A stretch of DNA of 64,000 nt from Diphasiastrum complanatum (Eukaryota; Streptophyta; Lycopodiopsida; Lycopodiales; Lycopodiaceae). A program made the position numbers and the translations under genes. The notes below the pieces were generated by a model, which worked only from the letters and a program-made list of their open reading frames with translations, was not told where the DNA came from and searched no databases. The DNA lies in assembly GCA_029204225.1 (NCBI GenBank), contig CM055100.1, positions 8,942,713 to 9,006,712 on the forward strand, given 5' to 3'. Shown piece after piece: positions 1-11,515 of the stretch; positions within the stretch are counted from its first letter, which is position 1, and every line of letters begins with the position of its first letter.

Positions 1-645
1 ACCATGAACCTGCAAAATAAAGCGAGCTCCTCACCCAACAAGTGGTGGTCAAAGCTCGACATTGCAAGGGTCCAAGGCTGCAACGGTAGAACTATCAGTT
101 CCTCACCCTTCCGAAAAGTCCCTACCGTCACCTACCCATCCGTCAAAATCTATTTCTACCATTATTTGATGATGAGTCCATCCCCTTGAGACTGACGAAT
201 CCCCAAGATACTCGGACAGAGCAACTCAAGAGCACCTCTCACTTTAGACCGAGGAGGTCTCTGAGAAGACGAGACTAATGAAGACTGAGAGCCGAGTATG
301 AGAGTCGAGAATTGTTAGTAAGGAATGACAAGCAAGAACTATGCAAGCCTCATGGTGAATCCCGAAAGATGGAATGACCATGTAGGAACTAGTATTTCTT
401 GGCAAATGTAATAAATGCAAGTAGACCCCTCTTAAAGAAAGTAGAGTGAGCCACCTTTTGATGGTGACCTCTAGTGGAGAGCATTATTCCACTTGTAATT
501 TGTGAAATGTGAAAATTCTATTAGGATGCCACCTAAGGAGCTCTCTTGCTTATTTAAGAGACTCTCTCTTTGTGAAGAGGAGCTTTTTGTGAAATGTACC
601 TACTCTATGCTGAAATGAGAAGAGCCTCCACGAGTTTTGGTGCAT
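1..645 (+). mobile_element. 3' part of a non-autonomous LTR element, internally deleted copy
   Basis: This stretch matches a second copy at about 10847-11990. Bases 1-186 align with 10847-11046, which is internal sequence next to the LTR. Bases 187-645 align with 11530-11990, which is the LTR body with a TATTTAAG TATA-like box at 551-558. The roughly 490 bp that separate the two blocks in the second copy are missing here. The junction lies at a shared TGAC, so the copy looks deleted through microhomology and has lost its LTR start. No coding potential is recognisable. The right end is uncertain because similarity fades after about 645. Confidence 0.6.
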
Positions 646-1169
646 CCATTGAGTGTTTCTTGAGTGAATGCATTCATGATCTTGCCCTTTCCTCCTTTGT
701 GTGTGGTTGTGGATTGTAGAGTGGATTAGATTTGCCGATTTTCTAGAGTGGATTAGCTTTCTTTTCTTGTTTGTGGATTAATGTAGGAATCAGCATTCAA
801 GTAAATTAAATAGGTTGGGTTGTGGTGTAGTTCTTGCATATTATCTTACAACCCTATCCTTGATGTTCTTGGGATGTCCAATAATCAAAAGACTGGTTGG
901 TTTCTTGATTCTTGGACTTCTAGTATGCTGTAGATTAGCTTCTTGTTTCTTGTTTTGTGGATTTATGCAAGTTTAGTAGTGTTTAGAATCTGATTTCAGT
1001 TTATTTTGCAGCAAAGTAGAAGTAGATTCCATCGTTGTTCAACTGAGTAGTAATGTAGATCATTTGCTGAACACATTGGCTTGCATTTTGGTTGATTATG
1101 CATGTGCATTCAGTTTAAGAGAGACCCATCCGGATGTCCTCTGACAGGCAGGACACAATGCTACAAAGA
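646..1169. other. Intergenic stretch, nothing recognised
   Basis: T/G-rich sequence between the LTR relic and the next copia relic. It may be the 3' tail of the upstream LTR, but no coding frame, tRNA or repeat boundary is supported. Confidence 0.4.
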
Positions 1170-2110
1170 TCATTTTTCCCTTCTACCTGATTTGGGCTTT
1201 AAACAAGAAAGAACATTTGTAAGCAAGAGCCCACTGTCTCTACTGATAGGCAGAAGAAGTAAGTAAGCAAATGAAACTAGTAAACAGATTCTATAGGCTC
1301 TGAATCTGTAAACAGCCGTTCTGTAGGAGTCTTTGACAAATGGAGTGCATGACATCTTACCCTTCAGACATGTATCACAGGTGGCTGAACTGGTTCCATT
1401 CGAGATGCTGACCCCTGTTATTGCTCCATGATGGCTTGCTTGGTAACGTGCCATTGAGTTTATGTGGCATAGTCTTTTGTGCCACAGAGTGTCTAGCGAA
1501 TCATCATGAGTCTGATGCACCTGATATGTAGGTAGGCGTACTTTCAGGTGATATAGATTACCTTTCTTTCTGTCTTGAGTGATCAGGGTATTGGTACTGG
1601 CATCAATAATGTTGCATGCGTCGTCAGAAAATGTCACACGCTTCCTTGCATTAGCTATCCTTGCCACAGAAAGCAGGTCCTGTTGCAGAGTAGGCACGAA
1701 CAGAACGTCTTCGAGTTGTCTGTCTCTGCCACTCGTGTTGAGCCAGAGTGGACCAATACCGTTCACTTGATATTTGGATCCATCTCCAAGAACAATGAAT
1801 CTGGAAGGATCTGTACTTCTGAAATCAGACATAATTTGTCTTGATGTCACGAAGTGTGAGGTGGCTCCTGAATCTAGGATCACATGTGTGTCAGATGTTG
1901 GCACTGCACACACGTCTTCACAAATGTAGGTGGTCGAACAATTTCTATTCGATCTCTCTTCGCCTATTTTCAAGCTCTCAGGCTCCTTGACATAGGATGA
2001 ACTATTGTTGTTCTCCTATTTGTTTTGTAATAGTTTGTTTCTCGGGTTCAGGCGACAATCCAAAGCTGCATGACCCTTCTTGTGACAATGGATACACTCA
2101 ATTTTTGGAT
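1170..2110 (-). pseudogene. Ty1/copia gag-pol relic: zinc knuckle, protease, pre-integrase
   Basis: Reading on the minus strand, a CCHC zinc knuckle (Cys-X2-Cys-X4-His-X4-Cys) lies at about 2055-2096, followed by a stop. An open frame from 1973 to 1170 carries the copia aspartic protease motif DSGATSH near residue 34, the LEDVLFVP and LLSVARI blocks usual downstream of it, and a gag-pre-integrase LWHKRLCH motif. After the Cys-X2-Cys of the integrase zinc region, similarity stops near 1300 and the frame runs on as unrelated sequence. Integrase, reverse transcriptase and RNase H are absent. The family differs from the copia element just downstream. It is a dead 5'-pol fragment. Confidence 0.75.
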
Positions 2111-2140
2111 TGAGCTAGCATGTATCAACTGTGTGCCAAT

Positions 2141-2788
2141 TGTGAAAGATTTCAGATCTTTAAGATCCAATCTACTTGAATGAACTTTGGTTAGAAAGAG
2201 AAATGCACTACCAATCTCACCAATGTAGAAAAATCAGCATCTACACACAATTTGAGATGCAAACACTAATAGAACTTGATCAAACTTGAATGAAATGATT
2301 ATGTATTGTTGTTGTTCGTACAAAACCAGCAAGCTACTATATTTCACACTTGTGGATCCGAAAATAACAAATATAGATCATTCTACACATAGAATTGCAA
2401 GCAATCACCAAGATAGTGCACCAATGGATAGTAGAACCCAAGAGAACCATGTATAAGCATGAAATGAGATAGAGAAGAGAGAAGATTACTCTCTTAAAGA
2501 GTTACATCCTTTTATAACAGGTCCAAACCCTATTTGGCCACTTGGCTTTTCCACCAAAATGCTAACTCTACTAATTTTGGGTCTAGATTCAATGTATTCA
2601 ACTATTCAAATTGAATCTACTCAAACTCGCATTCTAACTTTCCCACACTTTCAAAAAGTGTCTATTCAAATGAAATTTAGACTAATGAACTTTGAAAAGT
2701 CAACCTCTAAGTCTAAAACAAGTTTTGGCCTCAATATGCCAAATATGGAAATATTGCAAAATGTATGAAACTAGTTGAATCTTTCACA
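2141..2788 (-). repeat. 3' LTR of a minus-strand copia element
   Basis: The 648-bp block begins TGTGAAAGATT and ends AATCTTTCACA, a clear terminal inverted repeat. The copia coding region ends just beyond 2788 and is separated from it by a purine-rich AGAGGGAG tract when read on the minus strand, as expected for a polypurine tract before a 3' LTR. Related LTR starts recur at 42798 and 45453. No matching 5' LTR is found at the other end of this element. Confidence 0.75.
2508..2517 (-). promoter_or_regulatory. TATA box in the copia LTR
   Basis: TATAAAAGG reads on the minus strand near the middle of the LTR, in the position where copia LTR promoters drive genomic RNA. Inferred from position and sequence only. 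Confidence 0.5.
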
Positions 2789-2848
2789 CTCCCTCTTCAA
2801 CTAGTTTTTGCATAGACTTTGATAATACTCCAAGTGAAGTCCTATGCT

Positions 2849-5046
2849 TCATGAACAAGTCTTTTTCCAATGATTTGTGAAGATATCAGCTACACATTCC
2901 CTTGAGGACACATGTTGAAGCTCCACCTCCTTTGCAATGACTCGCTCCCTCACAAAATGATATTGTATCTCAATATGCTTGCTCCTAGCATAGTTTTTGA
3001 CAATAGAACTTTGATCCATCATAAGAATAATCTTCTTCCTAAGAATAGATCTCCTTTCAATGATCATGTAATGCTCAAAATAGAAACAACCATAATCGAT
3101 ATAGAGAATAGTGTCCACTTGGGATGCTTCACTATTTCTTACATCAATTTTACATATCAAGATGTAACTAGAACATGAAGAATCAAATAGAATGTAAATG
3201 AAATGATTCCACCATGCTTCCAACTCTGAACTCCTTGGAAAAATACAGAAAACAAACAATAAATGTGAGTGATCAACGTTTGCTTGCATGTCTCCTCCTC
3301 CTTTGTCCTTTGTTACCATGTATCCACCATGATACTCCATGAATGAGCTTCCATCTCCATCTTGCCAAAAGATGTCATGAAGCCTTGATGACTTGACCAT
3401 GAATGAGTGACATAATGAAACTTCAATAGCTTTATTTCCATCAACAAAACCAGCCAAGAATGCTAGTACAAATCCAACATCAAAACAATGCTCACCAACG
3501 TAGCTAGTTTTACCATATCTTGACAATTTGCACACATCCACATGAAAATGCTCAAACAAGAGATAGAACAAGTAAAGTAAACTTGAACAACACTTACTTG
3601 CTGCTCCTTTGACCTTACTTGAGTCTTCAATATGATGCAAAAACATATCCATAACATCTTTGCCAATTACCTCTCCTTTGATGCTCTTGACTAGCTCCAA
3701 ATTGCCAACTTTCCTTTTGACTAGTTGAAGCGCTTTGAGATCAACCTCTTGATCTTCAACTTGATCATCAAAGTCATTGAACAAACTTTGTTTTCTAGAT
3801 CCATTACTTGATTTTATAGCAAGATAACATCCATCCACTTGCATAGCTCCATCTACCCAAGAAGATCCTCCAAACGATGTTCCACTCTTCATAAGAGATC
3901 GATACTCAAGATCCATTGCTTGGATCCACTCCTCTTCTTTCCTTGCTTGATCTACACTTGTAGGCTCATCCAAAGAGGTTAGGAAAGCAACATAATTTCT
4001 AGAAACTACTTGCTTACCCTTTTGATCATATGTGAGCCTTGAAGGTACTTGTCTTTTTCTTGATGGTCTCCTTGGCTTTTGACTTGATGAAGGTCCATCA
4101 TCACCACCATCCAAAGTAAGATCCTTCTCATCAACATCAAGAATGTTAGATCCATCCACTCTACCATCAATCATGCTTGAAGACACCTTTGGAATGTTCC
4201 CCTCATAAAAAATGACATCTCTACCAACAATCACTTTGTTAGTAGAAGGAATATAAACCTTACAGGCTTTACTCACCTCACTATATCCAACAAAAATACC
4301 TCTTCTTGAAGATGGATCCTCCTTGGTCCTATCATCAAGAGTAATGTTGACATAGCATGTGCATACAAAGGTTCTTAGAAAGTTGGCACTCGTCCTCCTC
4401 TTGAATAGCATCTCAAAAGGTGTCCTTCCATCCAAAATAGCACTCGGCCACCTATTGCACAAGAAACTGGCACACAACAAAGCTTGATCCCAAAATGGTT
4501 TGTCAAGAGTAGCACTTAACATCATAGCTTTAGCACTTTCACATAAAGTCTTATTCTTCCTTTCAGCCACTCCATTTTGTTGTGGGGTCCTTGATGTTGT
4601 ATACTCCCTCTTGATCACATGCTCATCACAAAAGGCCTTGAACTTGTTAGATATGTACTCACCACCATTGTCACCTATCAAGCACTTGATCTTTGTGGAA
4701 AATTGGTTCTCCTTTGCATTCTTGAACTTCACAAAGACATCATACACTTCATCCTTGCTCTTTAGTAGATAGATCCAACAAAATCTACTAAAATCATCAA
4801 TGAATGTTACATACATCTTAGCTCCACTATTGCTAATTGTAGTAAATCCATGAATATCCTAATGTACAAGTTGAAAAGGCTTTGTAGATCTAGAAATAGA
4901 TCTAGTATAAGGTAGTCTATGTGACTTAGACAAAGCATAAGACTCACAAACATGCTTGTCATTACTTAAGGAACTTGGAAAACCACAACCTTCTTCCTTG
5001 CCATTACCTCCAATGACTTGAAGTTGAGGTGTTCCATCCTTCTGTG
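2849..5046 (-). pseudogene. Copia integrase joined to foreign sequence and an RNase H tail
   Basis: A 655-residue open frame (4816-2849) starts within the integrase core. It has the catalytic Asp in GDNGGEY (about residue 49) and the Glu in NGVAERKN (about residue 85). The first integrase Asp lies upstream, past a stop near 4859. The integrase C-terminal region runs to about residue 313. At the point where the reverse transcriptase should begin, sequence unrelated to copia takes over for about 287 residues. The frame then returns to the last RNase H block, with ARSKHIEIQYH and CVADIFT near residues 610-647. The reverse transcriptase palm motif (YVDD) is entirely absent. The element at 42244-42771 shows the intact order at the same junction. 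This copy cannot supply its own reverse transcriptase. Confidence 0.75.
3017..3877 (-). other. Non-retroviral segment replacing copia reverse transcriptase
   Basis: This about 860-bp segment lies between integrase and terminal RNase H and stays open in the copia frame. I do not recognise the translation. It has hydrophobic stretches and a Gly/Asp-rich patch but no known motif. About 570 bp of it recurs at 45757-46330 in another copia derivative, where similarity begins at the same upstream breakpoint. It was therefore part of a shared family structure rather than a single accident. It could be a captured host transcript, or a lineage-specific non-coding filler. Confidence 0.6.
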
Positions 5047-6341
5047 TCAAACCTCTTGAATAGAAATTTGCTCCCTTGCTTGGTTAGCAATAACACAAGC
5101 ATCAAGTTTGAACAGTTTCCCTTGAATTTTACCTTTTCCAATCAAGACATCCTTCCTTTTGATCAAACAAGCATCTCCATAAAACCCCACCTTGAGGCCC
5201 TTACTTAGCATTTGACTCACACTAAGCATATTCTTGGTAATAGATGGAATAAACAAGACATCCTCCAAATGAACATTCCTATTTGTAGAGAGAGAAATAG
5301 GAATTGTGCCAATCCCATTGATTGCACACTCACCATCATTGGCCATGTAGATCACCCTCTTGTCATCTCCATATGCCAACAGAGAAGTGAAGTACTCTTT
5401 GTGAAAGGTCATGTGTGAACTTGCTCTACTATCAATCCACCAAGGATCTAGATCTCCATCATTAGCAAGCACAAATGAAGACATCACAAAAGCATTATCA
5501 TTTGCATCTTGAACATCCAAACATCCTCATTAAGAGTAAGATTACCTTGCTTGTCTCCTTGATCTCTCTTCTTCTTGTAGCACTCACTTGCAAAGTGTCC
5601 TTTGATGCCACAATAGAAGCACTTGAACTTTGATCTATCCTTATTTTTGCCACTTGAAGAAGCATCCACTTGATCTTGCCCTTTAGACCACTTACTTTTG
5701 GTTTTGCTGAATTTGCCCTTTATGAACATAGCATCCTCTTGAATTGTTGATGTAGATCCATCTCTTGCTTGAAGCCTATATTCCTCATTGATCAAGATCT
5801 CTTGAAGATCCATCAAACTTGGCAAAGTCTTTTGAATAGAAATACTTTGAACAATGTTAGCATGAGCATCCAACAAGCCATTAAAAATCACTTGAATAAT
5901 CTCTCCTTCCTTAATGCTTTCATCTATGCAAGCTAACTCATCATTCAATGCTTTCATTCTCAAAACAAAAGTACTTGAACTTTCTTCATTATTTTGCAAA
6001 CAAGAAAAGATTTGCCTTCTTAGAGTCAACACTCTAGAAGTAGACTTGGATTCATAAAGCTTCTTCAATGAATTCCAAGCTTCCAAAGATGATGTGCACT
6101 TACCAACTTCCTTGAGAAGTTAATTGGTAACATTCATCTTTATCATGTGTAGAGCCTTCTTGGCCCTCTTGTCATACCTCAATTGATCTTGTTGTGTTGC
6201 TGGTCTCTCCTCCAAACCTACAACAATATCCAAAACATCATTCATCTCAAGAAGTGACTGCATCCTCACTTTCCACAATGAATAGTTACTTGAGGTAAGC
6301 CTCTCATTGGCTTCCAACATGACTCCAATTGAGGTTGCCAT
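5047..6341 (-). pseudogene. Copia gag and protease, broken by stop, frameshift and active-site change
   Basis: The gag begins at the ATG at 6341 with the usual copia opening (SSNYSLWKVRM). An in-frame TAA at about 6120 breaks the frame, which then continues to 5484. A good CCHC knuckle (CFYCGIKGHFASEC) follows near 5590-5632. A frameshift near 5520 passes into the protease frame (5520-5047), where the active-site motif reads DSRASSH instead of DSGASSH, a Gly-to-Arg change that should abolish catalysis. The downstream LSVSQML block is normal. Together with the LTR at 2141-2788 this belongs to one minus-strand element. Confidence 0.8.
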
Positions 6342-6589
6342 GTAGCAATGACCTGATCTTCTCTTTCAACCTACTTCAATGCACAAAGCACTCCTTAGAA
6401 CAACAACAAATGATTTGAAAAGAAATCACCAAGATTTGAAACTATCTCACAAATTCTCTTCTAGCACTTATCCAAGCAAATCAGCACATAGAATCATGGA
6501 ATCTTGATCAACCTATGATCTATCCTCAATCTAATGACTTTTGCCACTTCCTAAATTGAAACACACTCAAATGAAGTCCAGCAACCTCA
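6342..6589 (-). other. Leader upstream of copia gag, no PBS or LTR
   Basis: Sequence upstream of the gag start on the minus strand. No tRNA primer-binding site and no match to the LTR at 2141-2788 is visible, so the 5' end of the element appears lost. Confidence 0.4.
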
Positions 6590-6955
6590 ATACCTAGAGA
6601 TACTCTAAATCCATTTCTCTAGTTGGAAGTAGCTTGGGTGGAGAACACTCTGCCACTGCAATTGGATATGAATTTTCGATCACAAGCTTTATGGTCTCCT
6701 ATCTGAAGTGCATTATTTCCATTGGGGAGACCTTCGGGCATTTAAACTACAAAAAACATAAACACAATCAATGTTATTAATGAAAGATTAGTTATTAGGA
6801 CTTTGATTATGAAAAAAAAAAAAACACAATTATATGTTATTAATCGAAGATTACCTCTTCCAGATTAGGAAGTCCATCATGTAGTGCAAGACAATTGAAA
6901 AAGTGTTTGGCGTTCCATACTGTATACCAACCACAGTTTACATAATCAACTTGCT
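6590..6955 (-). pseudogene. Possible host-gene fragment, two exons with an intron
   Basis: On the minus strand an exon ending at 6855 (LHDGLPNLEE, GAAGAG before GTAATC) is followed by a 108-bp T-rich intron (6854-6747) ending TTTTTTGTAG. The next exon starts at 6746 with FKCPKVSPMEIM. The joined reading resembles a leucine-rich-repeat type segment (LPNLEEFKCP) and the frame is kept across the junction. An in-frame stop follows about 15 codons into the second exon, so the fragment is probably dead. Product unknown; the LRR reading is a weak inference. Confidence 0.35.
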
Positions 6956-7243
6956 AGGAGGACTACAGTATCAAAATTTTAACATTATGAGATATCGGAT
7001 CAACGCGAAGGATGTTATAACAAAATCAACAATGGAAACAAGCGTGCGTCGAACCGATGTCCAAAAAATATTGTTTAAATAACGAATCAGTGAGCATGAA
7101 ATGAAAAGAAACGAAACAATAAGTACAAGGGCACGTTGAACAAACTAGATTACACACACCCTCATCATTGATGTATAAGGACAACACATATAAGCAGTGA
7201 AGATAAATCTCTTAGAACTAGTATAAGAAAGTAGATTAGAAAA

Positions 7244-7692
7244 TTAGTCTTTTTGGTGAGTCATGTGGGAGCTTGCCCCACTATCAATCCACCAAGTGTC
7301 TTGATTAGATGTTTGTGGTGAGGATACCATCAAAGATAGATTGCACTCTTCCTCCTCCTCAAACACAAGATTGTCTTGATTGTCCTTCTCTTGGGAATTC
7401 CTCTTCTTGTAGCACTCGGATGCAAATTGTCCCTTTTTTTCACAAAATAAACACTTTAGCTTCTTTTTGTCCTTCTTGCTCTTGGCTTTGGAACTTGATG
7501 CTCCATCCTTGCTCTCCATCACCATGTCTTGAGTCTTCTTGGATGGAAACTTTTTCTTCTTGCCTTTCAAGGAAAAGTTAGCTTTTTCATCACCATCATT
7601 CAAAGACAAGGAACTCATCCTACTTTTGATACGAAGCATTCTACTCTCCTCACTTACAAGCACACTTTGAAATTTTTCAATACTACAGTATT
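7244..7692 (-). pseudogene. Copia gag C-terminus and protease start
   Basis: The fragment starts within a copia gag at a block like SIEKFQSVLVSEESR, then has a lysine-rich linker and a knuckle CLFCEKKGQFASEC in which the conserved His is replaced by Gln. It ends in an intact protease motif, WWIDSGASSHM, at about 7262-7290. It resembles the gag at 61990-63018. Both ends are abrupt and no LTR is attached, so it is a stranded fragment. Confidence 0.75.
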
Positions 7693-8229
7693 CAGAATTT
7701 CTTCTTCAAGCTCAAGAATTGTCATCTGTCGCTAACAATTTGTGAAAGACAAAAATGTCACGAAGAGACAAGTGTCGCGAACAATTTGCGAAACATGAAG
7801 CTGAGATGAAGAGATGGATTGTCGCGAATAATTCATGAACAGAATTTATTTGACCCTGGTGTGAGGAGGAGTTTCTTCTTCATATGATTTCAAGAAGATC
7901 TTCAAGATGCATGGCCTAGTCTTTATGGCTCACCTTACATGGAAAAGAGGGGCATCTTTCATGTTGTATCTACTACAACACATTCATATATGCTTCTCTT
8001 CCTTTGCTTGAAATGCTATCTTGCTTCATTGAATTTTTTGGATCTCAAAGTTCAAGAAAAGCTATACTAGTTTTGTATGATGCTTATGGTATGGACATGT
8101 TTCTTGTCATTATTGACTTAGATATGTTTCCAATACTTTTTGAAAGCAAGATATTGTATTGTCAAAAGTATGCTCTTGGTTCTAGTAAGAACAAGATTGA
8201 GCTTGGTACTCACTTTTTTGAAAATCATG
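7693..8229 (+). other. Leader-like region with three short repeats
   Basis: Three copies of a motif close to TGTCGCGAACAATTTGYGAA start at about 7727, 7773 and 7820, roughly 47 bp apart. The region lies directly upstream of a gypsy-type gag relic and may be its LTR or leader. A similar arrangement of short repeats sits upstream of the gag relic at 28264-29534. No coding frame is supported here. Confidence 0.4.
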
Positions 8230-9320
8230 TTTTTACATGTTTTGAGGCAAATTGTAAACTCCTCTTGAGATTAAGTGAAGCGTCCAAAGTGGACACTTAC
8301 ATCCTTGAGAGAGTAAGTAGACTAAATGACCATGCTCGATAAAGCACATGACTGGTTTTTCAACCTCGATTGTGATGATAAGAATGATTGGTCTGCATTG
8401 AAAGAGCCATTTATTAAACGTTTCAAGCCCTTTCGTTTGATAGAGAGTCCTTTTGTCAAATTGAGTAATATCAAGATGGCAATAGAAGAATGCATATGAG
8501 ACTATATTGAGCGTCTCAAGCACTTAAAGAGTCAAGTACAAGACCAGCCCATTGAACAGAAGCTCATCATCTGGCTCTTGGTCGGACTTCCAAGCTGGAT
8601 TAGATGCAAGCTTAAATCCAATGATGAATATACGAGTCTCAAGTTAGCTATGTCTGATGCCATCTGGGAGGAAGATGAAGGATTAGATATTGACGAATCT
8701 AGGGAAAGAAAAACATCTCGTGCTCTTGTCCACGAGTTGAAGCTGATCGAGGATACCAGAGATCAGCTTTGGAAATCCCAGTTGGACTTGCTTGCTAAGC
8801 AACATCAACTGCAGATGGAGAAACTCACCAATGAGTTTCAAACTACTCTAAAGTCTATCCAACATAGTATGCCTTGTCAACCACACATTGCCCAGGTACC
8901 TAATAGACAAAAACCCATCTAGTGCCCACATTGTCGGGCTACGCACCCTGCTGATGGTTGTCCTTCATATCGGCCTATCCAAGCACATGCCATCCAACGA
9001 TATGAAGAACTACCGTTTCAATCTGGACACTCTTCACATTATCATGAATACCCACCAAAAAGTCTAGAACCACTAGCCATACAAGATGGCTATGCCATTA
9101 CGCAAGGGCGAACAACAGATGTTTCATCTGTGGTAAAACCGGCCATTTCATGGTTGATTGTCCGGTCAAGGCCAAGTACCATGTCGAGTGTCCCGATTGT
9201 GTTAGCAAACACAATTTCAAAGACTGCCCAGAACAACCCAACAAGATCCTATCTACCCGCCACGTCAGTTATCACTCTCGATAGGATCCTACAACAACAC
9301 AACCCTAGCACCATAGCAAC
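8230..9320 (+). pseudogene. Ty3/gypsy-type gag relic with zinc knuckle
   Basis: Frames broken by stops and shifts encode a retrotransposon gag core (DWFFNL, then FIKRFKP and DYIERLKHLKS) at about 8340-8540. An acidic and coiled region at 8578-8920 follows, with Gln/Leu-rich heptad-like spacing. A canonical CCHC knuckle (CFICGKTGHFMVDC) sits at 9120-9161, and a second, shorter Cys/His cluster (CPDCVSKHNFKDC) comes just after. The order and wording match the gag at 28264-29107, so both belong to one family. No protease or polymerase follows, which suggests either a gag-only element or a truncated copy. Confidence 0.7.
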
Positions 9321-9329
9321 CTACCACTA

Positions 9330-10610
9330 ACCCTGCTGCTCAGTCGAGAAGTTTTTTGCAAACTTCTACATTAACATGAAATTCACCAGTTCGAAAATAA
9401 AACAAAGAAGTTATATGAAATGAGCCTTTGCAAGAAGAAAGTGAAACGAATATTCGATCATCTGCTATCATTTCCATCCAAGAGCAACCTCACCAGGGAA
9501 TTCACAGTTTTTTTGCCTTTCTGCAACCTCAATTCTATATTTCTACTACATGCTGAGATGATTTCCAAGGCCTTACATAAATCTAATCCTTTGATCTCCC
9601 CAACAGTCGTCGAAATTCATTTTAATGAATCTTCTGAATGGAGGAGTACTACAGAAATAGTATCTTCTCCTTCCATCAATTTCAAACTATATCTTTCAAC
9701 ATCGACTATCACTGATGGTAGATTTAGTGGCATATCAGAGTTTTTTACTCTACAACATAGTGCAAGATTGCACTCCTCAAGGTGCCATGGTATATTCCTT
9801 GTTTATTTTTTGTCATTTTTTAATTTGATAGTTTTTTTTTCTAATTGCATCTAGTTTTTCTAGATTTGCTTTTATCAAGAATAGTCATTGTACTAGAGAA
9901 GTCTTGTAGCATATCTCAAGACTAATTTACCATTCATCTATCAATTTTCAGATCACCTTATACAAAGTTTAGGATTTTTGGGCATATTCCAAATCTGCGA
10001 AATCTATCTCATTTCAGAGTTGATTCATGTATCTCATTCAGATACTTCTCTTCAGGTCAACTACAACAAAATTGAGAAAAAATTTAGTTAAAATTTATTC
10101 AATCTTCAATTCAGTTGCATGTTCAACGTGTTTCAACTACGTGTTCCAAACGACGATCCGACCTTGAGCATGCAAGTTGCCAGTAACAACATCCCCACCA
10201 ACAGATTTTGGGAGGGGGAGAGAGTGGATTTACAGTCATCCATTACCGACAACACCATCAGCAAGATCGACAGCCAAGGTCACGAAACCAAAGATGACAA
10301 CGACAAGGCTAAGAAGGCAGATGGGCAATCCAAAGTGACTCAATCAGAAGAAGTACCCTACTCAGGATGAAGATCTTTCAGAAGATGGAAGTACAAGCAT
10401 TGGAAAATCTCTTTCAACCAGCCCTCTTGCCACAACATCTGCATCTACTCTCATGCCCATCTACCGATGTCACCACCCCCCCTACCTTCCATCTGTCTGT
10501 TTGTCACTGTTCATCTGAGAAATCTCCAGATCATTGATAGTTTTACTGAAGTGGCTAAAAGATCATTGCAAATGTCTTGCGGAGACTAACTCCTACCTAC
10601 ACTGGTTGGT
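9330..10610 (+). other. Region without recognised gene, possible element interior
   Basis: Follows the gag relic. A short hydrophilic, Asp/Lys-rich frame at 10119-10370 passes by a frameshift into a Ser/Thr-rich stretch. Neither resembles a known domain. It may be the decayed interior of a non-autonomous LTR element ending at about 12000. Confidence 0.3.
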
Positions 10611-11515
10611 CAGCTAGAAAAGAAGATCTAAGAAAGTAGGCGAAGTAGCAAAAAGAAATAAGGCAAAGAAGCTGATGAGAAAAGGATGAAACTTAAGCAA
10701 CAGGTAAGTCAGAACGATCTTGATCAAAAGAAACTCTCTGGAGCAATGAGAGTTGAATCCCCTCCTATGAAGCCCGAAGAGATCCAAAAGTAATGGATCA
10801 AAGGAAGAAAGAGCTGCAGAAAAGCAAAATGATGAAGACAACAGTGAGCCTGCAAAATAAACGAGCTCCTCACCCAGCAAGTGGTGGTCAAAGCTCGACA
10901 TTGCAAAGGTCCAAGGCTGCAACTGTAGAACTATCAGTTCCTTCACCCTTCCACCAAGCCTTCATCATGTTTCCTTACCATTACCAAATCGACCATCGAA
11001 ATCTATTCCTACCACCAATTTCTTGATGATGAGTCCATCCCCTTGAGATTGACAATCGAAGTTTGTGCAACTTGCAAATCGAAGGTTTTCCTTGAGACTG
11101 GAACTTCGACTGAGCGAAGAACTACGAAAATGCCTAGAAGCAAAATGGAGGATACAGACCTCCCAGAAGTTAGTACATGCCAAGAAACCAGAGATGAAAT
11201 CGTCAATGACAAATACAAGTGACAAGAGAAAAAGACACGTGGGAAGCACTCAAGCATGCAAGATTGTCAAGCTGCTGGGAGCTCTTCAATTTTGAGAATG
11301 TCAACCACTTGCAGCAATAAGACATTCTGGTTACATTGCGGCAGATTGTGAAAAACAATTTTTTGATAAAGACTGGCAGCAATAAGCACTTGATTTTACA
11401 CAAGCAAACAAGGATCTACGCTTTTCCAAGTGATGATCGAAGATACCAATGCGGAAGCGGAACGACATCGTTCAATATGAGTTGTAGTGGGTCCTGCAAC
11501 ACATTAGGGGTCGGA
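10611..11515 (+). mobile_element. Interior 3' part of the non-autonomous LTR element, longer copy
   Basis: Bases 10847-11046 match 1-186 of the window. The following 490 bp (to 11530) are absent from that copy. The sequence shows short broken charged frames but no polymerase. It ends at an AGGGG-containing purine-rich tract just before the presumed LTR start at 11516-11519. Confidence 0.5.

Noticed and set aside
8004-8342. A 112-residue plus-strand frame upstream of the gypsy gag
   Set aside because: It is in a different frame from the gag motifs that overlap its end and has no recognisable domain.
9420-9854. A 144-residue plus-strand frame
   Set aside because: Ends in a low-complexity hydrophobic tail over a T run; no motif and no conserved neighbour.
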